Of a DNA stretch of 64,000 nt, positions 35,703 to 46,270 are shown in pieces (position 1 is the first letter of the stretch; each line of letters starts with the position of its first letter). The stretch is taken from NCBI RefSeq assembly GCF_958298935.1, contig NC_084942.1, positions 11,725,501 through 11,789,500 of the forward strand, written 5' to 3'. The notes beneath the pieces are model-generated. The model was not told the origin of the DNA. It saw only the letters and a program-made list of their open reading frames with translations, and ran no database searches. A program made the translations under genes and the position numbers. The stretch is from Phragmites australis. Its lineage: Eukaryota > Streptophyta > Magnoliopsida > Poales > Poaceae.

Positions 35703-36693
35703 CAACGCCTCTGCTGGACCTAGCCGTGGAGTCACCATCCCTAAGAACGGAAGCAAGAAGCTGTACCATTCCAAGGGATTCGAAGCAGGGAAGGCACCAA
35801 TGATACTGGTGGAAATGCTGCAGCGTCTAGGGTACACCAAGGCGCCTGTCTACCACGGTCTTCGCCAGATTTATCCAGGACGTGAGGAGTGGACAGTGGA
35901 GGTGTGCCTTTACGGTTCTCCGGAAGGCGACGACAATTATGAGATCGTGGGCATCCACAAAGCCATGGCCGTCCGTGCAAGCTTCGAGGCGGGGATCCGA
36001 GACGCAGCAAGGCAAGCACTGGCTCGTGTCTGTGAGCACCACAGGAGTGCTCTGAGGGGGACCTCCTACGACTACTTCCCTCATCGAGAGCGTGGAAGCC
36101 GGGACATCAAGGTGAAGGCGACCACCCACGAGCACAGCGGTGTGGCTCGAGAGCAGGTGCTGCTGGCCACCACACTGCACGAGGACTTGGATGAAGCCTT
36201 GGACGAACTTCAGGACACCCGCAAGCGCCTTCGTGATGCCGAAGCACAGATCAGGGAGCTGCAGAAGAGCCTCAATGGGTTGCCCAGCTCTTCCGACTCA
36301 GAGGACCAGTCCGTTCGCTCGCCCTCTCCCAAGAGGCCGCGCCGCAGCGATCCTTCCAGTGAGGAGTCTTCGGAGGACAGCGACCAGTCAACTGCCAAAC
36401 CATCTGTCGGGTCGCATGCTTAGGAGAGTACCTGAAGCCAGTTTAATAAGTCGTCTAGACCGTTTGTGTTGTCTAGTCCTGGTGTCGTCGTGTCTGTTTT
36501 GTGATCATGTTATGAGTTGGATCTTTTTGTGATCGTCGATGTAAGGTGGATGCTCTTTCTCCACATTGCATCAGTTATCTTATAATATAATAGATAGTTG
36601 GGAGTCCTTTTGCTCTTGTTCTTCCAGTCTCAGTCATATCTTGTCGTCTTGGCTTTTTCCTCCGTTCCCCGCTCATACCTTGGCAACCAGCAG

Positions 36694-37500
36694 ATGGTGA
36701 ACACCAGGAGAAACCCCCGCGCCAGCAACAACGAAGTCAACAACAACCAGCAACTGCCTCCTCCTCCTCCACCACCTCAATTCAACATGGAGCAAATGAT
36801 GGCCATGCAAACGCAAATCCTTCAAGGACTAGCTCAAACTATGGCAAATATGCAGCAGGCCCCCGTGCGGATGCAAGCCCCTCCTCCTCCGCCGCAGAAT
36901 AAGTTGGGAGAGTTTATGAGAACCAAGCCCCCAGTATTCTCACAGGCTATGGAACCAAAGGATGCCGATGACTGGTTGAACGCCACGGAGAAGAAGCTTC
37001 GAATAGCTCAGTGCAACGACAGGGAAAAGGTCTTGTTTGCTTCACACCAACTTTCCGGGCCCGTGGCTGATTGGTGGGACGCATACGTCAATGCCCATGA
37101 AGAGGCACAAACCATCACATGGGCGGAGTTTCAGACCAGTTTCCGCACTCACCATATACCAGCTGGGGCAATGAAACTCAAAAAGAAGGAATTTCATGAG
37201 CTTAAGTAGGGAGCTATGTCTGTAAGTGAGTATGTGGCAAAGTTCACACAACTATCAAGGTATGCCCCCGAGGATGTCGATACAGATGAGAAAAAGCAGG
37301 AACACTTCCTAGAGGGCCTGAATGATGGTATCCAATATGCATTGCTTCCCCAAGATTTCGCAAGCTTCCAGGCTATGGTAAATAAAGCCCTGGTGGTGGA
37401 ACACAAACGCCGCCAGATGGAGCATAAGAGAAAGATGTCTTCTCAAGGCCAAGGCTCAAGCAGTCGCTTCTGACCCCGCTATAACCCACCTTAACAAGGA
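36694..37500 (+). pseudogene. gag of element B
   Basis: Starts MVNTRRNPRA at 36694, followed by a Pro-rich stretch and 'MQTQILQGLAQ', then the capsid region ('RTKPPVFSQAMEPKDADDWL', 'DWWDAYVNAH'). It parallels element A gag ('[20 protein letters not shown]'). Stops are TAG at 37207-37209, where element A has Gln (K-Q-G), TGA at 37471-37473 and TAA at 37492-37494. The zinc knuckle [14 protein letters not shown] follows at about 37648 in the pol frame. It would form virus-like particles but is inactivated. Confidence 0.85.
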
Positions 37501-37503
37501 CCC

Positions 37504-40500
37504 ATGTTCCGCCAACAGAACCAGCACCAGAACCAGAACAAGCTACAAATGCAAGCTCAGCGCTCAAATTTCCAAGCCCCTCGTCAGACCCAACCCCCGA
37601 CGCCTCAACAGAAGTTTGGTGATCAGGCACCTTCCACCGGAAAGGCATGTTTCGTCTGTGGTGAAGTAGGGCACTATGCCAATAAATGCCCAAGGAAGAA
37701 ACCCAACAACTCTCCCGTGCAGTATGGCAATGGGAATGCTCCAAAGCAGGGACAACATCAAGCTCCGGGCCGCAATGGGAACCCGGCACCAGCTCCAACC
37801 AACCGGGCTCAACAGAATTACGCGCGTGGGCGAATCAACCATGTCACTACTGAAGAAGTCCAAGGGGCGCAAGATGTGGTGCTTGGTATGTTCCTTGTCA
37901 ACTCAAACCCAGCATCAGTTTTATTTGATTCAGGAGCATCACATTCATTCATCACTGCAAGATATGTTGCAAAGTATAATCTGCCAATTGTAAATATGAA
38001 GCAGCAAATGATTATTAGCTCTCGTGGAGGAGAGATGAGGGCAAAGTATATATGCTCAAAGCTAAGCCTTTGTATAAGGGGGGTAGATTTCTTAGCCAAC
38101 CTTATAGTTCTGGAATCCAATGGGATTGATGTCATATTGGGAATGGACTGGCTGGCGAAATATAAGGGAATCATAGACTGCGCCAGAAGAGCAGTTCAAC
38201 TGACTAAACAAGAAGGCACGCAGGTCGAGTTTGTTGTAGCTATACCCTCGATAGAGGAAGGCTCACTAAATCAAATGAAGGGTATTCCTATTGAAGAGAT
38301 CAATGTGGTGAACGAATTCCCGGACGTATTTCCCGATGATCTTCCAGGTATGCCGCCAGATCGTGAAATAGAATTTGTGATTGAATTAGTGCTAGGAACT
38401 GCACCTATATATAAGAGACCATATAGAATGGATGCCAATCAGTTGGCAGAGCTCAAGGAGCAAATCCAAGAGCTGTTAGACAAAGGGTTTATCCGCCCTA
38501 GTTCTTCACCCTGGGGAGCTCCGGTCATCTTTGTACCCAAGAAAGATGGAACGCAAAGGATGTGTATTGACTATCGGGCTCTCAATGAAGTAACTATCAA
38601 GAACAAATACCCACTGCCTCACATTGATGGTCTGTTTGATCAGTTGAAAGGGGCGTGTATTTTCTCCAAGATTGATCTTCGGTTCGGATACCACCAGTTG
38701 AAAATTCGCGCTTCGGATATTCCAAAGACCGCGTTCGTCACCCGATATGGCCTTTATGAGTTCACGGTAATGTCTTTTGGCTTGACAAATGCGCCAGCAT
38801 ACTTCATGTACCTAATGAATAAAGTCTTCATGGAGTTTCTGGACAAGTTCGTCGTAATGTTTATTGATGATATCCTGGTCTTCTCCAAGGACAAGGAAGA
38901 ACACAAGGAACACTTAAGGATGGTATTACAGAAACTTAGGGAGAACCAACTTTATGCCAAATTGAGTAAGTGTGAGTTCTGGTTGACGGAAGTACCCTTC
39001 CTTGGTCATATTATTTCATCGGGAGGTGTGTCCGTAGATCCGTCCAAAGTAAGGGATGTACTAAACTGGAAAACCCCGCAGAATGTTTCAGAGATCCACA
39101 GTTTCTTGGGTTTAGCAGGGTATTACCGCTGATTTATAGAAGGTTTTTCCAAGATAGCGAAACCAATGACAGAACTACTAGGAAAAGGAGCAGAATTCAA
39201 ATGGACAGCCGCTCGAGAAGCCAGTTTCAACGAATTGAAGAAAAAGTTGACCACCGCGCCAGTTCTTATCATGCCAGACACCCAGACGTCGTTCTCGGTG
39301 TATTGCGATGCATCTCGACAAGGGTTGGGATGTGTGCTTATGCAGGAAGGTCATGTGGTAGCATATGCATCTAGGTAGTTAAGAAAACATGAGGAAAATT
39401 ATCCGACCCATGATTTGGAATTAGCTGCAGTGGTTCACGCCCTGAAAATTTGGAGGCACTACCTCATTGGCAACCGATGTGAAATATATACGGATCATAA
39501 AACCCTAAAATATATTTTCACCCAACCGGATCTTAATTTGCGGCAACGTAGATGGTTGGAACTAATCAAGGATTATGATGTGGGAATACATTACCACCCT
39601 GGGAAAGCAAACGTTGTGGCAGATGCCCTGAGTAGGAAGGGATATTGCAATATGACTATGTTGCGAGGAAGTCAGCTGGAATTATGCAAGGAATTTGAGA
39701 GATTAAATTTAGGTTTTATTGCCGACGTGGATGCAACAGTAATAGAAATGAAGTCACAATTGGAACAAAACATCCGAAAAGGACAATGGGAAGATGAGAA
39801 AATAAAGGAGATCAAAGAACTCATAAAAATAGATAAGGCACCGGGTTTCTCGGAAGATAATCAAGGAACAGTGTGGTTTGGGAAAAGGATTTGTGTACCC
39901 AACCAGAAAAGTTTTGAAGGATTTAATTTTGCGAGAAGCACACGATTCTGCACATTCCATTCACCCCGGGAGCACTAAGATGTATCAGGATCTAAAAGAG
40001 TATTATTGGTGGTATGGTATGAAGAGAGATGTTGCAGAATATGTGGCTTTGTGCGACACCTGTCAGAGAGTAAAGGCAGAACATCAAAGGCCAGCAGGAT
40101 TATTGCAACCCTTGAAAGTTCCAGAGTGGAAGTGGGAAGAAATTGGTATGGATTTCATCGTCGGGTTACCCCGCACTCAAGCAGGCTATGATTCTATCTG
40201 GGTAGTGGTGGATCGCTTAACGAAGGTTGCGCATTTTATCCCAGTCAAGACAACATATTCAAGTGCGAAACTTGCCGAGTTGTATATGTCAAGAATTGTG
40301 TGTCTACATGGGGTACCCAAAAAGATTGTGTCGGACAGAGGTACCCAATTTACCTCTCGCTTCTGGCAGAAACTACACGAATCTTTGGACACTAAACTGA
40401 ACTTCAGTTCCACATATCACCCCCAAACCGATGGGCAGACAGAGAGGACCAACCAAGTGTTGGAAGATATGTTAAGAGCCTGCGCCTTGAAGTACAAGCA

Positions 40501-41221
40501 GAGTTGGGATAAAAGCTTACCATATGCAGAGTTTTCTTACAATAACAGCTACCAAGCCAGCCTCAAAATGTCTCCATATGAAGCTTTGTATGGTAGAAGG
40601 TGCAGAACTCCGCTGTATTGGAACGAAACTGGAGAAAGCCAAGTGTTTGGGCCAGAAATTCTTAGAAGAGCAGAAGAACAGGTTTAGGCCATACGGGAAA
40701 ACTTGAAGGCCGCACAGTCCCGACAAAAGAGTTATGCGGATAATCGACGGAGAGGATTGACCTTTGAAGTGGGGGATATGGTGTATTTGAAAGTCTCGCC
40801 TATCAGAGGTCTCCGCAGGTTCAAGGTCAAAGGAAAATTGGCACCTAGGTACATTGGACCATTCAGGATAATCGCTAGACGTGGAGAGGTAGCCTATCAG
40901 TTGGAACTGCCATCTGCACTGGCTGACGTGCATGATGTATTTCATGTGTCTCAATTAAAGAAATGTTTAAGGATGCCAGAAGAACAGTTGTCCCTGGAAG
41001 AAGTGGACCCAAAGGAAGACCTGACCTATGCAGAATATCCTATCAGGATTCTGGATATTGCAGAGCGAACAACGAGAAGAAAGGCTATTAGAATGTGCAA
41101 AGTTCAATGGAGTCATCACTCGGAAGATGAGGCAACCTGGGAGCGAGAAGATGATCTGAAGGCAGAATTCCCGCAGTTATTTGAAGATCAACCCGAATCT
41201 CGAGGGCGAGATTCATCCTAA
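37504..41221 (+). pseudogene. pol of element B (protease, RT, RNase H, integrase, chromodomain)
   Basis: Order: zinc knuckle (about 37648); protease [10 protein letters not shown] (about 37920); RT with [11 protein letters not shown] and FIDD (about 38860); RNase H (39166 to about 39640); integrase zinc domain with HSIHPGS and CDTC (about 39950-40070), then MDFIVGL, SDRGTQF and HPQTDGQTE; chromodomain about 41033-41185 ('PIRILDIAERTTRRKAI', 'VQWSHHSEDEATWE'). Damage: TGA at 39130-39132 (element A has Arg), TAG at 39376-39378 (A has Gln), a frameshift near 39905-39912, and TAG at 40685-40687 (A has Gln). Active-site residues otherwise look present. Chromodomains guide chromovirus integration to heterochromatin. 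Classed as Tekay-like. Confidence 0.88.
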
Positions 41222-41233
41222 GGGGGGTAGGTT
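41205..41233 (+). promoter_or_regulatory. Polypurine tract of element B
   Basis: 'aaggggggtagg' at 41220-41231 lies two bases before the 3' LTR and primes plus-strand synthesis. The upstream 'ctcgagggcgagatt' is shared with element C and, in variant form, with element A (50894-50911). Confidence 0.8.
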
Positions 41234-44140
41234 TGTAACACCCAAAAATTCAAATTTTTGCAATAATTTAAAACTTTCTTAGAATTAACTCAGGTGTTGC
41301 AACTTAGCTCAATAGGAAATTAATTTCTAAAATTAACATGGCCTAGGATAATTGTTTGAATGTATTCATGCCGTTGTAGATGCAATAAGGTTTTATTGGG
41401 TGGAAAAGTTTGAAAAATTTTGCTAGGTTTCGCCGCTTTAAAACCCCATTGGAAAATTTGATGAAATTCAATTGGAAAAAGTTTTGGAAAATCAGAAAGC
41501 GCTCTCGGGCCGAATCCTCCTTCTCCCTCGGCCCAAACCCCTCCCCCTTCTCCTTTTTTTTCCTTCCCTCCCGCATGGGCTGCCGACCTCCCCTTTCCCC
41601 GAGCCGGCCTACCGGAGTCCTAAGCCAGTGCCCGCTCTCGCTGCCGTGTGGACCCGCTGAGCCCCGAGCCGAAGCCGGCTGCGCCGACGGCTCCTCTTCT
41701 CCTTCCTCTGGCCACGCTAGTGCTTCAATGGCCGCCGGCCAATTCTCTCCCTCGGCGCCCTCTCCTCTCCCTATAACCGCCGAATTCAAACCCTTAAGCT
41801 CCACCAAGCGTTCCCCGGCTGTTTCCCTTTCTTTCCCCCTCTCTGTTGCGCGGCGATTGCAAGAAACCGCCGGCCATTAAGGCCATGGCCGCCGTCCCTC
41901 CCCCTTCGAATTCCGGCCACCCCGCTCATGCTTTCCCCTATTTAAGCCGCCCTCTACCACCTCGGTGAGGTCCCGCACGCCGCCCACCCGCTCACGCCTC
42001 GTTTTTCCGCTCGGAACGCCGTCGCCGCCCCTTCTCTTCTTCGGCTCCGGTGAGATGCGCCGCCGTCGTCGCCCATCGTGTGCGCGCCCTCTCTGGGTGA
42101 GCTAACCGCTCCTTTGGACCTGCAGGACCATCCAGAGCCGATTCTTCGGGTCACCATCGTTGTTCGGGCATCGGAACTCCCCTTCTGCCACAGCACCGAC
42201 CGCCACCACCGTCCTTGTCATCGGCCGGTCACCCCGACAGCTCTCCGGTCTTCCTTTTGCTCGGGGTAAGTTCGCCGGCTCATCCTCATCGCTTTCCGCC
42301 GCTCACCGGAGCATACCGGCTACCGGAGCCTGATTTTTGGCCAAGTCCGGCGGCCCCCCGCCATGCCCGCCGCCGTGCTGGGCTGTCAGCCCCTCTGGTC
42401 CATCACGGTCTGGTGGACCAAGGGCCTTCCCTCCGGTCCACGGCCCGTGGACCCGGTTCACATGTTTTCCAGCAGCAGCAATTATTTTTATTTATGACGT
42501 CAGCAGGTGCAATAAATAGGGTTTTCAGTATAAAAATTAATCATTTTATTCTCAGAATTAAACTAAAATTTTGCAGAAACACCCCTGGAACTTCAAATAA
42601 TCATAACTTTTTGCTCGTAGCTCTGATATAGGCGATCTTTGCGCTCATATTCTCGTAGCGACGTGTAGAATCTGTTTATATGGTTTTTCTCTAGTTCTAG
42701 GAATGTTTGGTGTACTGTTCTTATGTTAGATTGTGTGCTCGTGTAGACGGTTCAGTCCAGGAATTCGGCAACTTTCAAGAAGAAGATTTTGAAGGACCTG
42801 TGCAACACTTCAACGAAGGCAAGTGTCTTGACCATATTGCATAACCTAGTTTTTACATAAAGCGAGTCTTTGACAAATATGCATGCTGTTTTACAAATGG
42901 GTAGTATAGCAAATACTAGTGTTAGAAATAGGTGCTTTATCCATACCAGATCATCATGTTTATGCTTAGCCATGCTTTAGATGAACATGTAGCGTGTAGG
43001 ATGATGAATCTTGAGTTATGAACTAAAAATTGATATGGGAAGAATATCATGGAAACTAATGTTGTTAAGGGAGTTAACAACAAAGATAATTGGGGTTTTG
43101 GGCAAGAAAGGACTACTTTTCCCAGAATGATTGGTTGTTTGGTAGTATACCCTTATGGGGTTATTGGAGGTCTTGCCCAGACCATTTTAAGGACCGGTTC
43201 GTGGAGCGACCACCCAGGGCAAACAAGGCAACCACGAGACCAATATGGTACGGCTTGGCCTAGTAACTAGATGTTCTCCCAGGGTTGTATGAGCCAATCG
43301 GATGTGTAGATAAGGAAGGGTTACTTCCTGATTCTACCCGGCACAAGAGGGGGCCTCTGGGGTGGAGGGTTACTCCACTTATGTACGGCGGTGAAACCTC
43401 AGTGGGCAAGTGCATTCTGGGAGACTCTTCAGAAAAAGCCTCGTAGTGATCTCTTGGCGCACACCCCGGAAGTGTGTAAGGTACCATCAGGTGCCGGCAA
43501 CAGAGAAGATCACGACCCGTGGGTAAAGTGTACAAACTCTGCAGAGTGTCAAACTGAATATTCAGCCGTGCTCACGGTTATGAGCAGCCTGGACCCTCGC
43601 ATGATTAGTCGGGGTGGGTGTTTTTCTTGGTCTGGGAATTGGGTTGAATTCCCGAAGGTTAAAGAAAATCTTTGGTACATCTTTTCTCGGTTAAAATAAA
43701 AATTTGTTTCCGTAGTTCAGGGCTAAAAACCAGCTTTTATGCAAATGAAACCCTAGATTAGGAAAACCTTGTTTCAAGCCACCATATTAGATTCATTTGT
43801 TTTCCCCCACTTGTTGAGTATTAGAAATACTCACGCTTGCTGTTTCAGAAGGTGACACCTTTGAAGATTTTCCTGAGGATGACTTCCCCGAGGACGATGC
43901 TGAGTTCTAGGCTTGTGGAATCTCTCGGTCGGCTTCCTGTTGGTTTGGAGCTGCGCCATTCCCTTTTTCCGCTGTGGTGTTCTTTTCTTTAGACCCGTGG
44001 GTGGTCATTTTGTAATATTTTAGCGTTGTAATAAGAAACACTATGTCTGTTACACTAATGAAGTCGCTATATGTATGAATAACTGATCCTGGCATACATA
44101 TAGTTTACATCTGGTTTTGGTCTTTAAACCGGGTGCGACA
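41234..44140 (+). repeat. 3' LTR of element B (2907 bp)
   Basis: Matches 24843-27759 nearly throughout. One visible indel is 'gccgagccgagccgacgg' in the left copy against 'gccgacgg' here, near 41683. The TATA-like sequence is at about 41935-41949. Ends GGGTGCGACA at 44140, followed by the CTTAG duplication. Confidence 0.9.
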
Positions 44141-44145
44141 CTTAG

Positions 44146-45520
44146 GCTTTCCGGTAGAAGTCGACGACGGCGTCCACCGTTGTCGCGAGCCTAGGGCTTT
44201 TTACCTGTTCACATTTGTGGTTATGTTGATGATGTGTCGGCTGTTGAGTGGTGAGTTGAGACGAGGTGTGGGCGGTGTTAGGGGTGTCATCTGCTCACGA
44301 GGAGAACTCAGGTAGTTCGGGGAGGGAACCCGGACACCGTAGACCGCTTGTACCGGTTAAGCACCGATCGTCGGTGTAGTCGGCTTTAGCACATACCTTA
44401 CTCACCACATGCTGATATAATGGTAGGCGAGCTGATTACCTTCGCAGACGTGGTCATGTGGGCCTCGTCATAGACAGTGTGAGTCCGGTTTGAGTCCGGG
44501 CTGTTAGCGGTATTAGTTTGCTCGGGGAGTAGATCTAATACCGCCGCACCGAGCTATGGTTGATCCACATGGTTGGGCCTGGTTGGGAAAGGTTGTCACG
44601 GGTACCCCCTTGTGTGCATCTTAGCGGGTGGCACAAGCCGTATGGTCCCTGTGTCATGTGGGTCCAGGAGTATCCCCCTGCAGGGTGTATAATCAGTTCG
44701 AACTGCCGCGCTCTCGGTCATTAGCATCGCTATCGCTTATCTCCACCGAGCGACCATGTTTTGGTCGTAGAGTTTCGATGTGGGTTGTGGCATGGTTGGT
44801 TTGGGTGGTTTGTTCGGTATGTGGTCGGTGGTTTGGTGGTAATGGTTTACTTTTATACATTTGTTGTCTATATATCTGTTCTGATCAGTTGGTTGGCAGG
44901 GTTTGAGTGGGTGGTCGGTTAAGTCAGTTGCTTACACCTAGAGTCTAGGTTGCTTACCACTTAATGAACTTAAACATGTCTTAATCCTTGCTACAGCTTT
45001 AAATGCATGATCCTTGGAGTCGAGAATATATATACTCATACTGTGTAAGACTTGCTAGTACCTTCGTACTAAGGGGTGCTGCCCTTAAGTTGTTTTCAGG
45101 TTCTCAGGTTGGCGAGGAAGAGGCGGTGTTCGGCTACTTTGTGCCTGCCGATCAGGGTGGCGGGCAGGAGTAGCACCTTCTACTCCGAACTCCGGCGCTT
45201 TTGGTACGGAGCCTAAGGGCATGCGGCTCCATACTCTTTTGTTGTATAGGTTTTTCTTCCACTGCATAGTTGTTGTTGTTCCTCTTTTGTTGTAAATTGT
45301 GGAAGCAGTTGCATGTTTAATAATTGTAATCCAGTTTAATTATTTGCTCTCTATTAAACTGTGTTGTGATATTTGAGTTGGAAGGCATGTGTTCCGATCC
45401 TGGGCACAAAACACGTGCCGGGACTACCGGAATGGTATTCTGGTTAATCGTCGAGGTTGTGATCATGAATAATGATCCTCCTGATGATTAGTTAGAATAC
45501 TATTTGGACGGTTCCTCACA
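44146..45520 (+). repeat. 5' LTR of element A, second part
   Basis: Continues the LTR after the element B insertion and aligns with 53130-54425. It holds 78 bp (about 44988-45065) that the right LTR lacks. It ends TTCCTCACA at 45520, next to the primer site. Confidence 0.85.
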
Positions 45521-46270
45521 GCTTGGTATCACAGCCTGGTTTTATTTAGTAGCCTAAACATAATTAGTGCGTTGTTTAGTAAGTCGACAACTTCACCTAA
45601 ACAACCCATAATTTATGTTTATGCCTCTTCATGTTTAATATGTATTAAACTGCTATCGTTTATGCCCCTAAGTTAAAATGCGTATTATGAGTGACGTTTA
45701 TATGTCTTATACCACATTGTTTTGCTTTCGACCCTGCATTGATTCTTGTTGAGCATTGCATCTTCGGCTTTGCATCGTCGGAAGGTAAGGTACGACGCTC
45801 GGTGGCGGTTAATCACCGAGGGCTCAGCCGGATGCGAGGCAGGGGCCCGGCATGTTCCGTACGGTGATTCGTACGAGAATGAACATCCACCATGCGATGG
45901 GAGACATGGTCGTCTACCCGTGTGGCATTTACACGAGATGTTCCGTAGGGTCTACGGGAAGTGAATACGTCATTGTCGACGTATGGATTGTCGCTTGTAC
46001 GGCATGTGGTACAAGGGCTGTTCGCGCTCTTACCCTTTCTAGCGCGAAGGGTACGTTCTGGATGTTATAAACTGCCTGTGGTTTGATGCTTGCAGGTGCG
46101 GTTCTTATTTTGAGAAAGAAGCGGTAGTTAGGTTCGAGCATGCATCATTTCATGGCATTCATGCATGCATTCATATTTATACATGTATTAAGGGATTCTA
46201 ACAATGTATCCGGCGAATGCATGGTGCTAAGTCAGAGTTTGATGTTTTCCCTTTTGTTTTACAGTTCAGA
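45521..46270 (+). other. Leader and primer site of element A
   Basis: The primer site 'cttggtatcacagcctgg' at about 45522-45539 is a variant of the initiator Met site (TATCAC instead of TATCAG). The rest is a 5' leader with only short frames. I looked for an H3-tail-like ORF as in B and C and saw none. Confidence 0.65.

Larger units (their letters stand above)
27933..36423 (+). pseudogene. Extra ORF of element B with histone H3-tail-like N-terminus, split by a CRM-like insertion
   Basis: The ATG at 27933 opens a frame that runs 27 codons to the insertion at 28014 and resumes in the same frame at 35707/35708 after the CAACG duplication, ending TAG at 36421-36423: 265 residues without the insertion. 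Residues 2-14 are ARVKQTARKTTGG against ARTKQTARKSTGG in histone H3; a looser match (PR, AT) may reach residue 25. No histone fold follows. Residues about 59-157 form a core also present in element C (LGYTKAPVYHG, EWTVEVCLY, GIHKAMAVRASF, GIRDAARQA). Residues about 178-218 look like a coiled coil. KRPRR at 236-240 could be a nuclear localisation signal in an acidic Ser-rich tail. It lies between the primer site and gag and is the first ORF of the element RNA. 'ccaaactgtag' before the ATG could be a splice acceptor. Function is inferred: an H3-tail mimic acting in the nucleus. Confidence 0.8.
24843..44140 (+). mobile_element. Element B: Tekay-like chromovirus with an extra H3-tail-like ORF
   Basis: Flanked by CTTAG (24838-24842 and 44141-44145). 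LTRs are 24843-27759 (2917 bp) and 41234-44140 (2907 bp), with ends TGTAACACCC and GGGTG(T/C)GACA. Order inside: primer site, extra ORF, gag, zinc knuckle, protease, RT, RNase H, integrase, chromodomain, polypurine tract. Excluding the CRM-like insertion it is about 11.6 kb. The coding frames carry six stops and one frameshift, so it is not autonomous now. Confidence 0.9.

Noticed and set aside
45746..46070. Possible extra ORF upstream of gag in element A
   Set aside because: Two overlapping short frames of 72 codons, no similarity to the extra ORFs of B and C, and no H3-like start.
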